A stretch of 64,000 nt of DNA from contig JABMLP010000004.1 in the NCBI GenBank assembly GCA_013176395.1, positions 1,488,001-1,552,000 of the forward strand, written 5' to 3'. Source of the stretch: Venturia oleaginea (Eukaryota; Ascomycota; Dothideomycetes; Venturiales; Venturiaceae). A program made the translations under genes and the position numbers. How positions within the stretch are numbered: the first letter of the stretch is position 1; each line of letters begins with the position of its first letter. Below, in pieces: positions 9,540 through 22,708 of the stretch. The notes under the pieces are model-generated. The model searched no databases. It was not told the origin of the DNA and was given only the letters and a program-made list of their open reading frames with translations.

Positions 9540-10302
9540 CCAGGTCAGTCCTAAGAGAGAATAGTACGTGCAGGAGTCACGTGATATTCCCACAGTTCCC
9601 ACAGCACTTGGCATTGCCCACAGTGTGGGAAGTGTGGGAAGAGCCAAGAGGTGTGGGAATACACCTTGGCACCCAGAACCAGAAGGGTATATAGGGAGGA
9701 CGTTGGACGGACTTTCCTTTCTCTCTTCGTGGTTATCTCATGTTATGTTTCTCACATAGGAGCTTCTTCAACCTACTACAGTAACGACCTTTTACTTAGA
9801 TACAATCAAGCACAAGTCATATGCACACGAAACGAAGCAAGCCCACCCCCAACCTTCATACTAACCGACAAGCGTTCAGGATTGATCTGAGGATCAAATC
9901 GGTTAGACGACAATTGAATTGGGAGATACATCGGACGGCTAGGATCTAGTGAGCCTCCAAAGAACCTGAGCAAGGAAAGGTACTTAAGGTAAGTACTTCC
10001 AGACTGATATTGCCCTTACCCCAAAACCGCGGACCAGAACAAGAGAACACAGGTGTCAAGAAGGTCTTGACATAATCAACTGTGTTGAGAAACGAGTTCC
10101 CCGTAACACGATTCTATAGTTATATAAATTAATAATATCTTAGCTTGTATCTTCGTATCTCGTCCTCGGTAGGGTTATCTTTAAACCCCGTCTCCGATAA
10201 CCAAGTATCTTTATACCACGTCTTCGACGGAGGTTGCCCTTTGAACCCCGTCTCCGACGACCAGATGCTCGCTACCCCGTCACCAAAGGTGTATCCGTGT
10301 CA
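9540..10302 (+). mobile_element. Possible degraded LTR-retrotransposon remnant
   Basis: The stretch 9580-9660 repeats gtgtgggaa and cccacag motifs, and a TATA-like gggtatatagggagg lies at about 9687. A second block starts TGTTGAGAAACG at 10081. It contains two copies of aaccccgtctccga(t/c)(a/g)acc about 65 bp apart (near 10173 and 10239). The pattern resembles LTR sequence, but I find no paired LTR, primer site or coding remnant. Confidence 0.25.
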
Positions 10303-10566
10303 CCTTCCTACCTAAAAAAACCACAAACGAACCGACATAAAACCTCCCAAATCCCATAAATTCCATCCCTTCCAACAACCCGTCACGAAAACAACTCCCA
10401 TCAATTTATAAAGGGGGATAAAGAAAGGGAGTATACACATCACCATCACCATCACCATCTCATAGAAAGAGAAGAACAAGGTCAACGCCAGAATCCAACA
10501 AAGAAATCCCTCCTCTACGTATTTAGTGAAAAAGGCCACGGGGCTGATATAGGCGCTGAAGGAACC

Positions 10567-10612
10567 TCTCTCTCTCTCTCTCTCACACACACACATATAT
10601 ACACACACAAAC
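10567..10612. repeat. Microsatellite (CT)n(CA)n(TA)n
   Basis: A run of about ten CT dinucleotides is followed by CA and TA runs. It lies in the 3' flank of the Vtc5-like gene. Confidence 0.85.
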
Positions 10613-10910
10613 AAACGAACAAAGCTAAAAAACAAAGACAAGACAAGGAAGCCACACCAAAGCCAAACAGGACTCTCGCACCTGATTGGATTGGACTCAG
10701 AAGACCCGCTATCGCTATACCCAATACCGAACAATCCTTCCCACCACCCGAGACCAAAACACAGACTCCGCGACTGCCACCTACACCAAGTATACATATC
10801 CCCAAACACCGAGGTCCACCCCATCGCCGCGAGGAAAAAGCAAGAACCAGAACAAATCGCCGTTGCCCCACTAGGAGCCCATTCCATAATTACCACACCG
10901 GCCGCTCGCT

Positions 10911-13709
10911 TCAAGGGCTACTTTGCCGAACAAGATCCCCAATCATAACCCCATCGGCAACGCAAATCGCCCAAAACACAATCCCGATGATCGTCCATCT
11001 GATGTAGCCAATCTGCTCGTGGATCGTCACCACACTCACCATACCCACCAAGGCGAAGAGTAGACTGCCCACCACTCCCAGGATGATACCGACGTCCACC
11101 TCGCCCATCAGCTTCTTCTTGCCCGTAGCGGCCAGAATGGCGATGATAAGGGTAATGATGGTACTAGAGGTGAAGGATAGCGTCATGATTAATAACCTAG
11201 GTGAAGGATGGGCGGAGACGATGTCGAGTGAGGGTACCGAGATGTTGTTGAACGTGCTATAACTTCCACAAGACCCCTGGCCCTGTTGTCGCTGCCTTCT
11301 CTTTGCCGCCGGAGACATGATTTGGACTTTCGTGTCCTCATCTGAGCTTGTTGGCGAAGTGGATATGTCGCTCAAAAAATGCTCCCCCAAAAGACCCCGG
11401 CTTTCCTCATCTTCTGGCCCTGGTGTGATGAATAGGGACTTGATTTTGGCGAACATGTTCTCCACCGTTTCCTGACCTGGCCATTTATCGGTGGCGTTGG
11501 GGTCCATGTAAATATAGTACCCATTTTCGTCGTCTGAACCGTCTTCAGGGTGGTCGTACTCATTCCAGTATCGAGTCTTCGAACTCTTGAGATCAGAGGC
11601 ATCTTTAAGCAGCGCGTCTTGGTGGTAGGAAACCATTTTCTTCTTCTTACTGGGACCATTCCCCACGCAATCACCAAATCTTATATCCTCGACTGGAGTC
11701 GACGGTCCGGAGGTGACTGAAGATTCCCCTGTTGCAACCGCCGTGCTGCTTCCCGTGTGATCATATTCGGACTCTGTGGATGTCTTGTTGGATGTGTTTG
11801 GAAGTTGGTTCGATTTACGGCGATGTAATGGAATGGCTTCTGGTACTTTGCGGATGTCGCGGTTGAGCAGTGGGAGCCAAAAAGGTGGACTCATGCTCTT
11901 TGGTTTCCAGCATTGCCACACTGCGTGGCTAGAGAGGGAGAAACCACGCACGCGCTCCGTCAGATGGCTCTTGTCAAGAGTTTCGATGATACTTTGTGCC
12001 AACAAGCCTTCCGAGCGGACTTCGAGAACTGCGTATGGAAAATTGGTGGCTCCATTGGCAAGCTTGCTGGCCCACTCTTTGCCAACCAGATCGTCGCGAA
12101 CCACTTTACTGATCGATATCTGAGAATCCAGAATACACCATTGGCCGGCAGAAAGTGTATTTGACAGGCCGACGAAACGAGTGCGCTTGGAGAAGACGGC
12201 TGCTAGAGGCTGAATCTCTGTATGTTGGGCCAGCATACTGCGTGTTTCTTCCACCGTCAATGGGTCCGCATCGGAGTTGGTGTAGAATGATCCGTCTACC
12301 GGCGTTGAAGTGCCCGAGGACTTCCATGGAGTGAAATCTCGATCGACATTGAGCAATGCTGCAAGATGTTTCTTTCTTACTTTGGCTGGACCTCCCTTCA
12401 CGCTCGCGCGGGGGTGGTTCATCGAGACAATGGCTTCATCCGACGCTGCCCACCTCGCCGTGGTGGCAGGTTGCATAAAAGATTTCCCGGATGCGTCTTC
12501 AGTATCGCTAACCGTGCCTGTGCTTTGGCGACGAGCATAGTCTTGCAAATTGTCGAGGATGATGATACCAGTGTCTACCTCTTTTTCGATCTGACCTTCA
12601 GGTTGTCTTGACAAAGAGTTTTTGCGCGTCAGGGCTGGTGATTGGGAGAGCGAAGATGGCCAGCTTGCTAGGGTCACCTGATTCACGTTGGGAATATACA
12701 GGCGCATTTGCTGTAACAAGACCACTTGCAGTTCAATAAGCTGATCTTGGTGCACCCAGTAGACGGCTCGAACTCCAGTCTCGCCAATGGGAGTTTCGGA
12801 AAAGGCTGCATCAAAGTGTACATCGCTTGCAGAGCTTGTCGCCTTCTCGATTTGGCCGACAATCAGAGATGACATCGGACGAGGGCGTGACTCGGATTGA
12901 GACGACAAGGTTGGGCTTTGTTGTTTTACTGATTGAAGCAAGCCCCTGGATTGCGTGTGTGGGTTGCGAACTGCTCGGATGACTTGCAGGATTTCGGTCC
13001 AATGTTCCAGACTGTCGTCCAAAGTCACGGTTGTGAAACTGCTGGGTCGGTCGACTACTTCGACCTTGAAGCGGTTCTCCAGCGCATCGGACCCTGCCCA
13101 CTTCTTGTACTTCTTCAACAATTTAGTGAAAGCGAGTCGCTGAGCGCCAATGAATCGCGATAATGAACGAATCTCGTCGCCAGCCCTATGATTCAAGATG
13201 TGTGAGCGATTTGGCAAAGAAATGGCGATCGGATCGACTTACTTGATGGCTTCCTGCTCGATTTTGCCATAACGCTCAGGACGTGGTGCGCAACTGCCGT
13301 CCCCGGATCTAGCTCGAAGCTCGAGCTGGCGGAGTCTTCGATCCAGATGCTCTGATCTCGATCAACACGTGATGGAGACGATGGAATTCATGGCTGAAAC
13401 TCACGTAGTCGTCGTTGTATCTCCAGAGATTTGCTTTTTACAAAGAGGCCAATGCGGTCATGTTCGTCGACCAGGACTGTGAACAGGCACCGCTCAAATG
13501 CGAGTTCGGCATCGCTGCCTTGTCCTGGAATGGAGAGGGCAGTCCCTCTGCCAGGCGCCGTGTTCTCCTTGATCAGGCGTTTTATTTCATCGTAATCGAT
13601 GTTGTCTAGTTGCAGTCAGCAAAGGGAGGAAGGTCAAGTGTTTCAACGGGCGCGTACAGTAGTTCCATTCCGGAATGGAGCGTTGGCGCAGAGTCTCGCC
13701 GTACTTCAT
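10911..13709 (-). CDS. SPX-domain protein with VTC-type C-terminal membrane domain (Vtc5-like)
   Basis: Four exons fit in phase: 13709-13658, 13605-13405, 13351-13243 and 13185-10911, giving 878 residues. The N-terminus is a clear SPX domain (MKYGETLRQRSIPEWNYY, then IDYDEIKRLIKENT, later RFIGAQRLAFTKLLKKYKKW). SPX domains bind inositol pyrophosphates and report phosphate status. A divergent middle with long polar stretches follows. The end has three predicted membrane helices (about residues 770-865) after a basic AAKRRQRQQ, like the DUF202/VTC1-type module. This matches yeast Vtc5 in layout, a subunit that raises vacuolar polyphosphate synthesis by the VTC complex. The catalytic VTC4 tunnel motifs are not obvious, so a regulatory role is more likely than polymerase activity. 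Confidence 0.82.
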
Positions 13710-16700
13710 GCCCGCAGTGGAAGAAAAAAGAAAAAAAATTAAGGATGGGCGACGGTTCTGAGGGTATAATGGAAGCGGACTTGTTAAGGACAATGGCGTA
13801 GGAGTGGATCAAGAGGCCGAGAAATGAGGATGAGTGGCTCTGGGTGGAGGCTGCTCGTGTCACAGCCCGAGATAGGCCCGCTTTGCAAATTGGGCAGGGT
13901 GTCGCACGAGCTCCTGCCCAGTTGATGTAGTTCGGTACGGTTGGGAGGCTTATCGTAGGTAGTAAGTAGATAGGCACGCGAGCGTTTATCTGCGCTTGAC
14001 TGTCCAAAGTCTCGATTGGTCATTCAGAACTTTCATCGACTTGACGACGAAGCGAGATGTTGTTGAGTTGTTGAAGCGATGATGAGATGAATCGGGTACC
14101 AGCAACTTGCACGATTCAGGCGATATAACGTGAATGGAGGCCCTTTGTTCACGCGGCTGAATTGGACCTAGTGTACGAATTGGAAGAATTATTAGGCTGC
14201 GCTCGGCAATGGCCATGAACACAGACTTCGGTCTGAATTATCTTCCATCAAGAAAGCATTCCCCTTGCAACATAGGGTCAGAATGACGTTGATTGGATAC
14301 TGCTGTGCACACGAGCCTTTCCTCATCAACTCCACCAAACGGATACTGCCCGCGACAGAAGTAGCATCCTTGCTCTGACTGCGAGCCGGGTTTTCTTTCC
14401 CTCATCTCCAGCGTGTTTCATCCATTGCCAGCACTTGAGTTCCATCTCGAGAGGAATGCAAATATGGATATGGCTTGTGCATCTGGCCACGGCGCTGCCT
14501 GCATGGGTCCTAGTTAGAATCCCAACGGGAACCTGAACTCTGCATATGTACCTTGTTGAAAATCACCGCAGAGTCTTCCATCTCTCTTTCATATGCAATT
14601 CGCGACCCCACCTCTCTGGTTGCAAAGTGCCCTGCGAAGCGAGCAACAAATCGCATGTGTGTATGGACTGTCATACTCGCTTACAATTCTCGGAATATTA
14701 GTCTGATTTGGAATCGAGGCTATCGTTTATGTACAATGTCCCACGGTGATCTCTTACGAACGTGCTCGATTGATAGGTTTCCAGACACAGCGAACCATCT
14801 TTTATCCCAGTGCTGCTCTATCCAGCAAATCACAATGCCCACGCATTCTACAGCAAAAGGCAACATCATTCATCATTCCACCCTTCACTTCAACCATCGC
14901 AATTCGCAAGGCGCCATTGGGCGATACTCCGATGCGGACATGACGAGAAAGGCCGGCAGAACCCTATAAGACTCGTCCTGCAAGGCTCGTTCTGCAAGGC
15001 TCGTTGGACCGTTATCTCCATTCGCTTCTCAACATTCATTGTCTCTTCAGCAATTGGATCCAATCCAAGCACCAGGCAAGTTGCAAGAGAGAGAAATGGC
15101 GAAACAGAAGTCCCTGACTCCCTGTCGGCAGCCGCATCATCGATTCATGTGCGACGTCTTCTTCCAGCTCCACGAGCCACAAGCCTCCACCTCCGCCCCT
15201 CGCTAAATCCCAGTTCAACGGCTGATGGGACAAGGAACACTTGCAAGAATCCATCACCCACGCGAAATGTCGCTCCCCCTCGCGCTCGCGCAACATGCCT
15301 CGTTCCTCAGCAATCGGTCCAATCCGCATCTGGAAATCGATTTCGTGACGCGATTCTCCCATTGCCACCCACGAAAGCCTTGCCGCCATCGGCCCGAAGA
15401 ACCTCGATGCACACCGCAATTCGGCTCGGCTTCCAATCATGACCCGAAGATTTGATCTGCGGCTTGCCGTAGATCATGGTTCTCGGCGCTCCTTGCTTCT
15501 AGAAGATTACGTACCGAGTTCGCTGAATAACAGGCCGTAGAACTTCACGCTCCCTAGCCTGATGTATGTTAGTGCTTGCGGGGTACATGAGTACCTTCTG
15601 GGTCACACATATGCCGTGCTTGCGACTGTCGAATAACGGACGTTGGTGGTGCTCGTGTGCTCACCTTCTCCTGTCAAGTTGGAACCATGTTCTCTAGGTA
15701 AGCAGGGGCAGATATATTGCTCAAGCCGGTACCGGCCACCCCACCTCACCGCCTTTCACCATTCTCCCTTCTACTTACTTGGTTTGCCCACCGAGCAGCA
15801 TCGTGACTTCCTATCATGGTACGATGCGAGTTGACGATCCACAAGCCACTGATCTTACGTAGATGGATGGCCGTGAGGCATCTCGTTTAGCCATCTGGAA
15901 TCGTTCAGCCTGATTACATACATATGTTGTGACTGACTGCGTTGAGGTTTTCAAATCGTTTATAGAATTTTATATGCTATGTTACTCCCTCATCATCCAT
16001 AAACAACCCAACCCCCCATCCCTCCTCAAGCCTCCTTACCAACCAAGAACCCCACAAACGTCTCATCCACGCGCCCCATTCGGAACACTAGCCCTTCTTC
16101 CCTCTTCCGATCCTGATCCCTCCTACTCACGAAGTCCATGGGGGAAAAACCACGAGTGACTAGCCTTTCGTCAAAGCTGCGCGAGGATTCAGCGTGCCTG
16201 TTGTGGGCTCGTCGTTTCCCGAGGGAATAGATAGACGGGTCCTGTACTATTCGCGATTGAGAAGGTCTAGCACATGACGTACTTCTTTGTTGAATATTTA
16301 CCGCGTTTGTGGATTGGATTGGATTGGATTGGAGCGGGTCGGATCACACCACGATGCTTGGTTCGCTATCGCAACCGCAATCGCAATCGCAATCGCGATT
16401 GAGCGATGTTTGACCTACGCGAGATTTTTATGGGGAGGACGGTGGGCTTGGAGCACATCATGGTATGCTTGTATTGCGATTGCGCCGGTCGATTGGGGGT
16501 ATATCGGTATTTGTGGGTTTCCCTTCTCGGTGCGGATGAAGTGGAGGAGTATGCTAGAGATGGCGGTGGGTGGGTGATTGGTTTTATGATCTCTTCTATC
16601 TATCTATATATATTGGGAGAGAGAAGTGGGTTTTGTAGCAAAGGAGATGAGGTGGAGATGAAGATGTTTATACAACCACGTAATTCCGCAATTCCTGACC

Positions 16701-17228
16701 CCGGAGTTTTAGAATTTTCGGTACGAGGAGTTAACATTCACTGTGTTCGTGTAGAGGAGATGATGCGTGGATTAAAGTCGCATATGTGCTTCTTCTTCTT
16801 CCTCTTATTCCAATGTCCAAAGATCTAAATGAGGGGATTTATTGCTCCGAGGTAGAGGTTGAGATTGGGGTGGGGAGTGCGATTTTGTAGGATATATTTG
16901 GTGGTTTTTTTGGGGTGGAGAGGGATGGTGATGGGGTTGGGGTTGAGGTGGCGGGGTGGTTTGTGAAAGAATGGGTGTTATGAATGGGTGTTTGCCATAG
17001 CTGGGGGATAGGAATGAAGAGTTTGGGATGATGGTATTTGAAGATGATTAGAGTGAACGTTTTTGAGTCTCGAGGGGGGAAGAGTACAAGTAATGGGGTC
17101 TATGTTATCTTGGATATGGATGGTCGAGTAGGTAGACATAAACATCGCACCCAACACCAACCCTCCCCCCGCCCCTCCAAATCATCTCTCCTTTTCAGAT
17201 AACTTTTCCTCCTGGATCGATCGATCGA
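13710..17228. other. Long intergenic region with simple repeats
   Basis: About 3.5 kb between the 5' end of the Vtc5-like gene and the 3' end of ELP1. Several short open frames occur but none shows a recognisable domain or consistent splicing. A (ggatt)n run at about 16310-16333 and an (aatcgc)n run at about 16370-16400 are present. Untranslated regions of both neighbours must lie here. Confidence 0.5.
16310..16402. repeat. Short tandem repeats (ggatt)n and (aatcgc)n
   Basis: Four to five ggatt units are followed, 35 bp later, by about five units of the hexamer aatcgc. Nothing else marks the stretch. Confidence 0.75.
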
Positions 17229-20200
17229 CTATCCAAGTAACCCGACCCTACCAAATTTCTTAACAACAGGAGCAACGGGAACACCAATCCCGTTCATCGC
17301 TTCCCAAAGAACTGCATCACCACCAACTGGTTTACTTTCACCATCAACACCTTCCACGCCGTCGCCCTCTCCCGCTCCCTCCGTCTTCTCGATTTTAGGT
17401 TTCTGCCAAACCTCATCGATGACACCTTCGCAGAGCTTACCAACCTCCACCATTGCTTTCTCAACACTAACACCCCTCTCCCTCATCCCCCTCCTAAGCA
17501 ATCCCTCCACCAACCTCCCCACCTCATCACCAGTATTATTAACACGCTCGATCAGACGACCAATAGAATTAACTAGATACTCCTCCTCATAAACACTCCC
17601 CTTCTTCCCCCTCGCCCTCTTCCTCTCCTCCCTCCTCCGATTCTTAGAAGTCTTCCTCGTAGTCGCCGTATTAAACGTCCCCGTCGTCCCCGTCCGCCCC
17701 GTATACCTCGTCATAAAAGTTCCCCCCTCCGTACTCAAACTCGTCGAAGCAATCGACACATTATCTGGGAAATCCCGTCCGCCCTCCCCTTCGCCCCTCT
17801 CCCCAGCATAAAAGGCTAGAGGATCCCGTTCCTTCTTCACGCGCAGATCACGCAGACGGGGTACTTGTGCCATAATCTGGTTTTTGCAATCGGATAGGAG
17901 GTCCGTCGTTGAATTGAAGGCGTCGATTAATCCCGTGTCTAGGACTGAGTCGAGGAGGTCTGGGGTTCGGTGGAGGGTGATTAGCCGTGCGGCTTCGGGG
18001 AATTGATAGGCTTTGCAAAGGTTTTTGGCCGCTTCTGGGGTGTTTTTCAGATAGTCTGTGTAGATTTTTGCTGCGGCGGAGAATTCTTTGCTTTCTACTA
18101 GGCCCTCTGCAAGACTCTCAGCAAGCTCTTCCATCTCATTATCGGGGATGGGGATTATGGAGGCGGACGAGAGGGCTTCTTGCCAGAGACCGGCTTGTCT
18201 GTAGCAAGGGAGAGCGGAGACGTGGTCGGAGAGGTATTCGTAGGCGATTCCTGCTTCTTTGTACCGGTTACGCGATTCGAGGAAGGAGGCGTAGAGACGC
18301 ATCAATGCGTTCAGTTTCTCGGGTTTGTACTTGTAGAGTTCGATGGCTTGGGCGTAGAGTTCGTATCTTTCGCAGTATTTTTCCAATTCTTCGAAAGTGT
18401 CGAGGTCATGCAGATGTCCCAGAGCTTTCTCATGACGCGCGAGATCGTTGTCGATTGTGAACTTCTTCCGCAATAAGGTCATTTCTTGAAGGCTTTGCAT
18501 ATAGGGCAGGTACTCCCTCGGATCCTTTTGACTTTGCTGGGCAATCAGGAGGGTCAGGTCGAGGTCGTACATTCCCAATGCCGTTTCGTAGAGTTTGTTC
18601 ACGTCTGCGAGGAAGCAGATGTGTTCTGCGGCCTTTTCGGCGATGGCTTCGTCTTGTTCGCAGAGGTTTGAGATGACTGTGAGACCACTTTCGAGATCAG
18701 GCGGAGATTTGCTGACAGATGCTGTTATTATGTTTTGAAGGTTCGTCGACTTGTGCGATTGAAGGGTAGCGAGGAAAGCGTCGCAAATGCTGTTGATCTT
18801 GGATTTTGGCACGAGGAGCGCTACTCCGGTATTCGTTGTTGGAGCTGGAGTGGTATGAGAGTGGCCGTTAGTTATGGCTTCTGGTTGTCTCTTCTGGATA
18901 GTCTCTTTGTACATAGTTTGGGAGACATCTTCCTCCCTGAATATAGTCACTATTAGCCTTGCCAGGATATGTTACCAAAACACTTACCGCAGATTCGACA
19001 AGAACAAATCAATATGTTCCACTTTTTTCACTTGTTCCACAAAAAGCGCCACATTCTCCATGAATTGCTGAGGAGCATGATCGTGCAAGATGTTCATGTC
19101 AACACGTTGATTGCGGCAGGCAAGGAAGGCCTTCTTGTACTTCTTAGCTTCAATGCTTCTTCGAATACCAGCCAGGACCAGAGCACGAGGGTAGATGGTT
19201 TCGAGGTTTCCTCGTGGCATCTGTAGGATGAGGGAGTAAGATGTCGGCATGACAGTGATCAGTCGGGCTCCTCGCTCGATACTTCTGCATCGTTCGTCCT
19301 TTTCTGGTTCGTTCGGCGGCACTTCGAGGTCTAGATATCCAGTTAGTATGGTTTGCTTGGTTTCTCCCTTTGGTGTGGACCAACCATCTGCAGATGTCAA
19401 GTGGACCAACTTAAGGAGGTGATGTGTGGTCGTAAAGATGAGATGGGCGTCAGTCGTGATGAACGATGTGCAGTTTGACGCCAATAAAAGGTGGTTTGCA
19501 TAAAGACTGCCGCTTGTTGAGAGGCCGAAGACAATTTCCTAACTTGTTAGAAGCGGGACATCTGAGGTTTCATAACAATTTACCTGGTCTCCCACTGTCA
19601 CGACCTCGACCCAAGGGCAGAAAGTAGGTAGTTTCGTTTCGCCTCTGAGTTGAAGGGAGCCGAGTTCGGTGATGGCTTGTAGCACAAGTCCCGTTTGGAC
19701 TTGAATGCAAAGAATCTTGAAGTCTGAGCTGATGGATATCGTGGAAAGATGCTCCATCCCTGTCTCAAAAGAGGCCCATGTGGAGCTAACTTTCGACCAT
19801 ACATATAGCTGGTCCTTATTCACGTCGCCTTGATGGGTCAAAACGGCTACAAGGTCGCTTCCACAAAGAGAGATCTGCGATGGTGGACCGCAATCAGTCG
19901 GCAGTGGATATTTTGAGACCAATCCTGGAGGTGAAAATTGCTTGGAGGATGCACCGTAGCTGTAAACGTTGATGGAAGTAAGGTCCAGCACGACCACTTG
20001 AGAAGTAGCTGAATTTATCGCCACATCCACGATGTTATCATCGAGTCTCAATTCGTGGTGAGCCATCGGAGGTGGTACATTCGCTGTCCTCATGGGTGTC
20101 AGTTTCAATGTGCCTGAAAGTGGTCAGTCTTTGTTTCTTCCATATGAGAACCATCGCCACCCACTTCCATCAATAACAGCCAGGGTTCCAAAGTCGTGCG

Positions 20201-21411
20201 GGCCATTTGTAGAGCCCTTTGCAACCGTGAAAGCATAGTCGAGGAGCAGTGCATGATCTACGACAGTCAGTCTTTCGCAAGCAATTCATCCTTGGACGGA
20301 AAGGCATACCTTTCCCCTGAATAGCCAGACGCAAGGACTTTTCAGGATGCCAGCAAGCAGACAGTGTCGAGAAAATAATTTCTTGCTTGAGATAGTAGTG
20401 ATAGTTTCCCATCGTCCAAAGCTGAACCTTATCATCAAAGCATATAGCCAGAACTGTAGACTCAACGTTCCAGTGAAGTTTGATTGGGCCCGAATTCTCC
20501 AGCTCTTCTTTCGTCATCCTCAAATCGAAATCCCCATGGCGCAGACCATTTCTCTCGAAGAAGACAATCTGAGCGTTCTCGTCGGTTCTCTTTACCCCAG
20601 CAATGAGATTACCAGCAGGCCTCCAACTGATTGATCCCTCAAGACAATCCGTAGGCTCACTCACACTATCAAGTGTACCCTCCCTTGAATAAACCCGAAT
20701 CATTCTTCGCATGCCACCCTCGATTGAATTGATAGCCACAAACGCACCATCACCCCTCCAGCTGATCCAAACCTTCTTATCATCCTTCGTACTAAGAATG
20801 CCCTCGTCAACCCTCTCAGGCATAGTAGGATCCCTTAACGCCTTCGCCCTCTTCCCCTGAAACTGCGTCTCCTTCTTTCCCCATCCCACGTTAACATGAT
20901 TACTCACCTTCACATCCTCAGCCTCAAAAGCGACATCAGCTATATTCTCAAAATCCTTGGACATGAAAAGAAGCGTCCCGGCTTTCGTAACGATAGTCAA
21001 TAATTCCTCATCAGGACTCCATGCCGCAGCCTCGATCCCCGCATCGACGGAGCCAACGATTTCGAGAAGGTCTTCTTCTGGGAGCGGTGATTCCCTAACA
21101 ATGACAATGTCACCTCCTTGGAGGATAAGGCAAGCGATCGAAGTGTCGGAAAAATAATGGAGGTTGAGAATTTCATCGCAGGCCAGATCCGGGTGAGGAC
21201 ATGGTGCGTCCCATGATGCTATCAGTTGACTTGGTTGTTCTTTCGATGGGAAAAATGGTGAACGCCGCAGTTCGATGAGTGCGTTTGTTTCTGTTGGTCC
21301 AAAGGCCGAGATGAGTGTGTCATTTGAGGTATCCCATGTTGTGGCTGTGAGGGGAATTCCTGATTCGGAAAATCGGATTGTGGACCGCTGTATGTTTTGA
21401 AGGTTCTTCAT
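17229..21411 (-). CDS. ELP1: Elongator complex protein 1 (IKI3/Elp1)
   Basis: Five exons join in phase (21411-20310, 20257-20165, 20113-19584, 19538-18988, 18936-17229) into 1327 residues, the usual length of this family. Elp1 is the scaffold of Elongator, which modifies wobble uridines of tRNA (mcm5/cm5 chemistry) and so supports translation. The N-terminal half is the expected double WD40 propeller region (MKNLQNIQRSTIRFSESG, WSPDEELLTIVTKAGTL, GDGAFVAINSIEGG). The C-terminal half is helical, TPR-like (YEYLSDHVSALPCYRQAGLW). Near residue 1190 a lysine/arginine-rich stretch (RKTSKNRRREERKRARGKKG) matches the conserved tRNA-binding basic region, followed by the dimerisation part. Introns are 46-52 bp. 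No damage is seen. Confidence 0.96.
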
Positions 21412-21539
21412 TTTGTGTCTGTAATATCATATCGGGATTTTTGGGTGCTGTTTGTTGAAGAGTGCATGGATTTCAAGGTTTTATATGGCTTGGCGAGGGC
21501 GCTAGCAAAAGGCATTCATAAATTATGCGATGTAATTTC

Positions 21540-21850
21540 ACAATCGATGGGTTCTATTCAATAAGATACAGCTTTGGAAAGACATTTGTTCAGCATCTGC
21601 TGCACGTTGGAATTTGTTGTACTTCTTCAAATTCGTGGTGATAACTTCTTCGATCATTATCGAGTGCTTTCTAGCTATCAAGTCATCCCTCTCCCCATTT
21701 GCAAGGAGCGAGGTTGATCCCCAACTAGAATTTTTCAGCTGAAGGCTGCCATACATAGATTTTCAACCAAAATTCAGGTCCAAATACCAGATACTCAGCA
21801 ATATCGACCTCGAGCTGCAGAAGAGCTTTAAACTGTCTGACAGGAAAGGT
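21540..21850 (-). pseudogene. Possible relic related to 27188-27502
   Basis: The minus-strand translation carries LQLEVDIAEY and, about 30 residues later, APCKW, in a frame with stops. The region 27188-27502 has CQLEIDIAKY and TPCKW in the same order. This suggests two decayed copies of one unknown sequence. The match is short and could be chance. Confidence 0.3.
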
Positions 21851-22084
21851 TAATGATCTAAAGTTCCAGCGTGATGACGTCTCTCAATGAAAATTCGCTC
21901 CACTCCATGACCAATTTCACCACTGTGCAATGCCTAGGCTTTGATGACGAAAATGCTTGGAATCCTTCTGCCGATTGAACCTCTATATCTTGCTTTATGT
22001 ACATTATACACTGACAAGGGCAGTGTCCCTTCCCCTGCCACAACCCATTTCTGCGCCCAATGCCTAATCCTGCGTGCAAATCTT

Positions 22085-22440
22085 CTATTTGTTCTTGTTT
22101 GTTTGCCAGTCTGTAGTCCGGGTTGTTAGTACTGCCACCCAAAACCGATCAGAATAGTTGTTCGAGCTTACAAGCAATGGCGAATGGAGCACCGAATCCA
22201 GTGACTGCCCGAGGTTAGTAAAAGTTCACGTTCGCTATCCAACTTGGGCCGAAACATACTCATGAAACCCCAGTATCGCACAGCGAAGAACTTTGCGAGT
22301 GGGTTGAATGGCAAGTTGTTACGCGGACCCTCTGGGTAGTGGTATGGGGAATCCTTCAGTACGCGGGTAGTCGAGAAGCCACGGCGGGCGACTGTTCGCG
22401 AGGTCATTGAGGAGGCACGGAGGGTGGCTTGAGGAAGCAT
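22085..22440 (-). CDS. COX8: Cytochrome c oxidase subunit 8 (Cox8/COX7c family)
   Basis: Exons 22440-22260, 22204-22172 (33 nt) and 22110-22085 (26 nt) give 79 residues, the normal size. The N-terminus is an arginine-rich mitochondrial presequence (ASSMTSRTVARRGFSTTR). The mature part starts near HYPEGPRNNLPFNP, the family signature. A single membrane helix spans FAVRYWGFMITGFGAPFAIA and the tail is YWQTNKNK. It is a small inner-membrane subunit of complex IV. The last two exons are tiny and easily missed; the phase and splice signals agree with the family C-terminus. Confidence 0.9.
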
Positions 22441-22708
22441 CTGGGCAGTTGTCAGAGGGTGAAGCTTTCAGGAGCTCGATCAAAGCGTACGGTGTGTATC
22501 GTGTGGTGTCGGGGGAGTTGCGGCGTGTTGATCAAGTCGCCGTGGAGAGTCGAATGATGGATCGACTCAAATGATGAGGCGGCAAGGCGCCGACGCTAAG
22601 ACGATTACATATTTTTTCTTATGGGGCATACATCTACCGACCGCAGCCAGAACAACAGAATCTCATCCACCTGCATGGTCCGAACGTCCTGAACGGCGCC
22701 CAGCGATT
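22441..22708. promoter_or_regulatory. Divergent promoter region of COX8 and MTR4
   Basis: Only 268 bp separate the two start codons on opposite strands, so both promoters and 5' UTRs must fit here. I see no clear TATA box. Confidence 0.55.

Noticed and set aside
10312..10914. 200-residue minus-strand frame downstream of the Vtc5-like gene
   Set aside because: Composition is driven by a (CT)n/(CA)n tract and it has no domain; more likely 3' flank.
14810..15442. 210-residue plus-strand frame
   Set aside because: No motif, competing frame on the other strand, no splice context; looks like chance.
16287..16828. Overlapping plus-strand frames near simple repeats
   Set aside because: The sequence AIAIAIAI comes from the (aatcgc)n microsatellite; no coding signature.
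17987..18476. Plus-strand frames inside ELP1
   Set aside because: Antisense shadows of a well-conserved exon.
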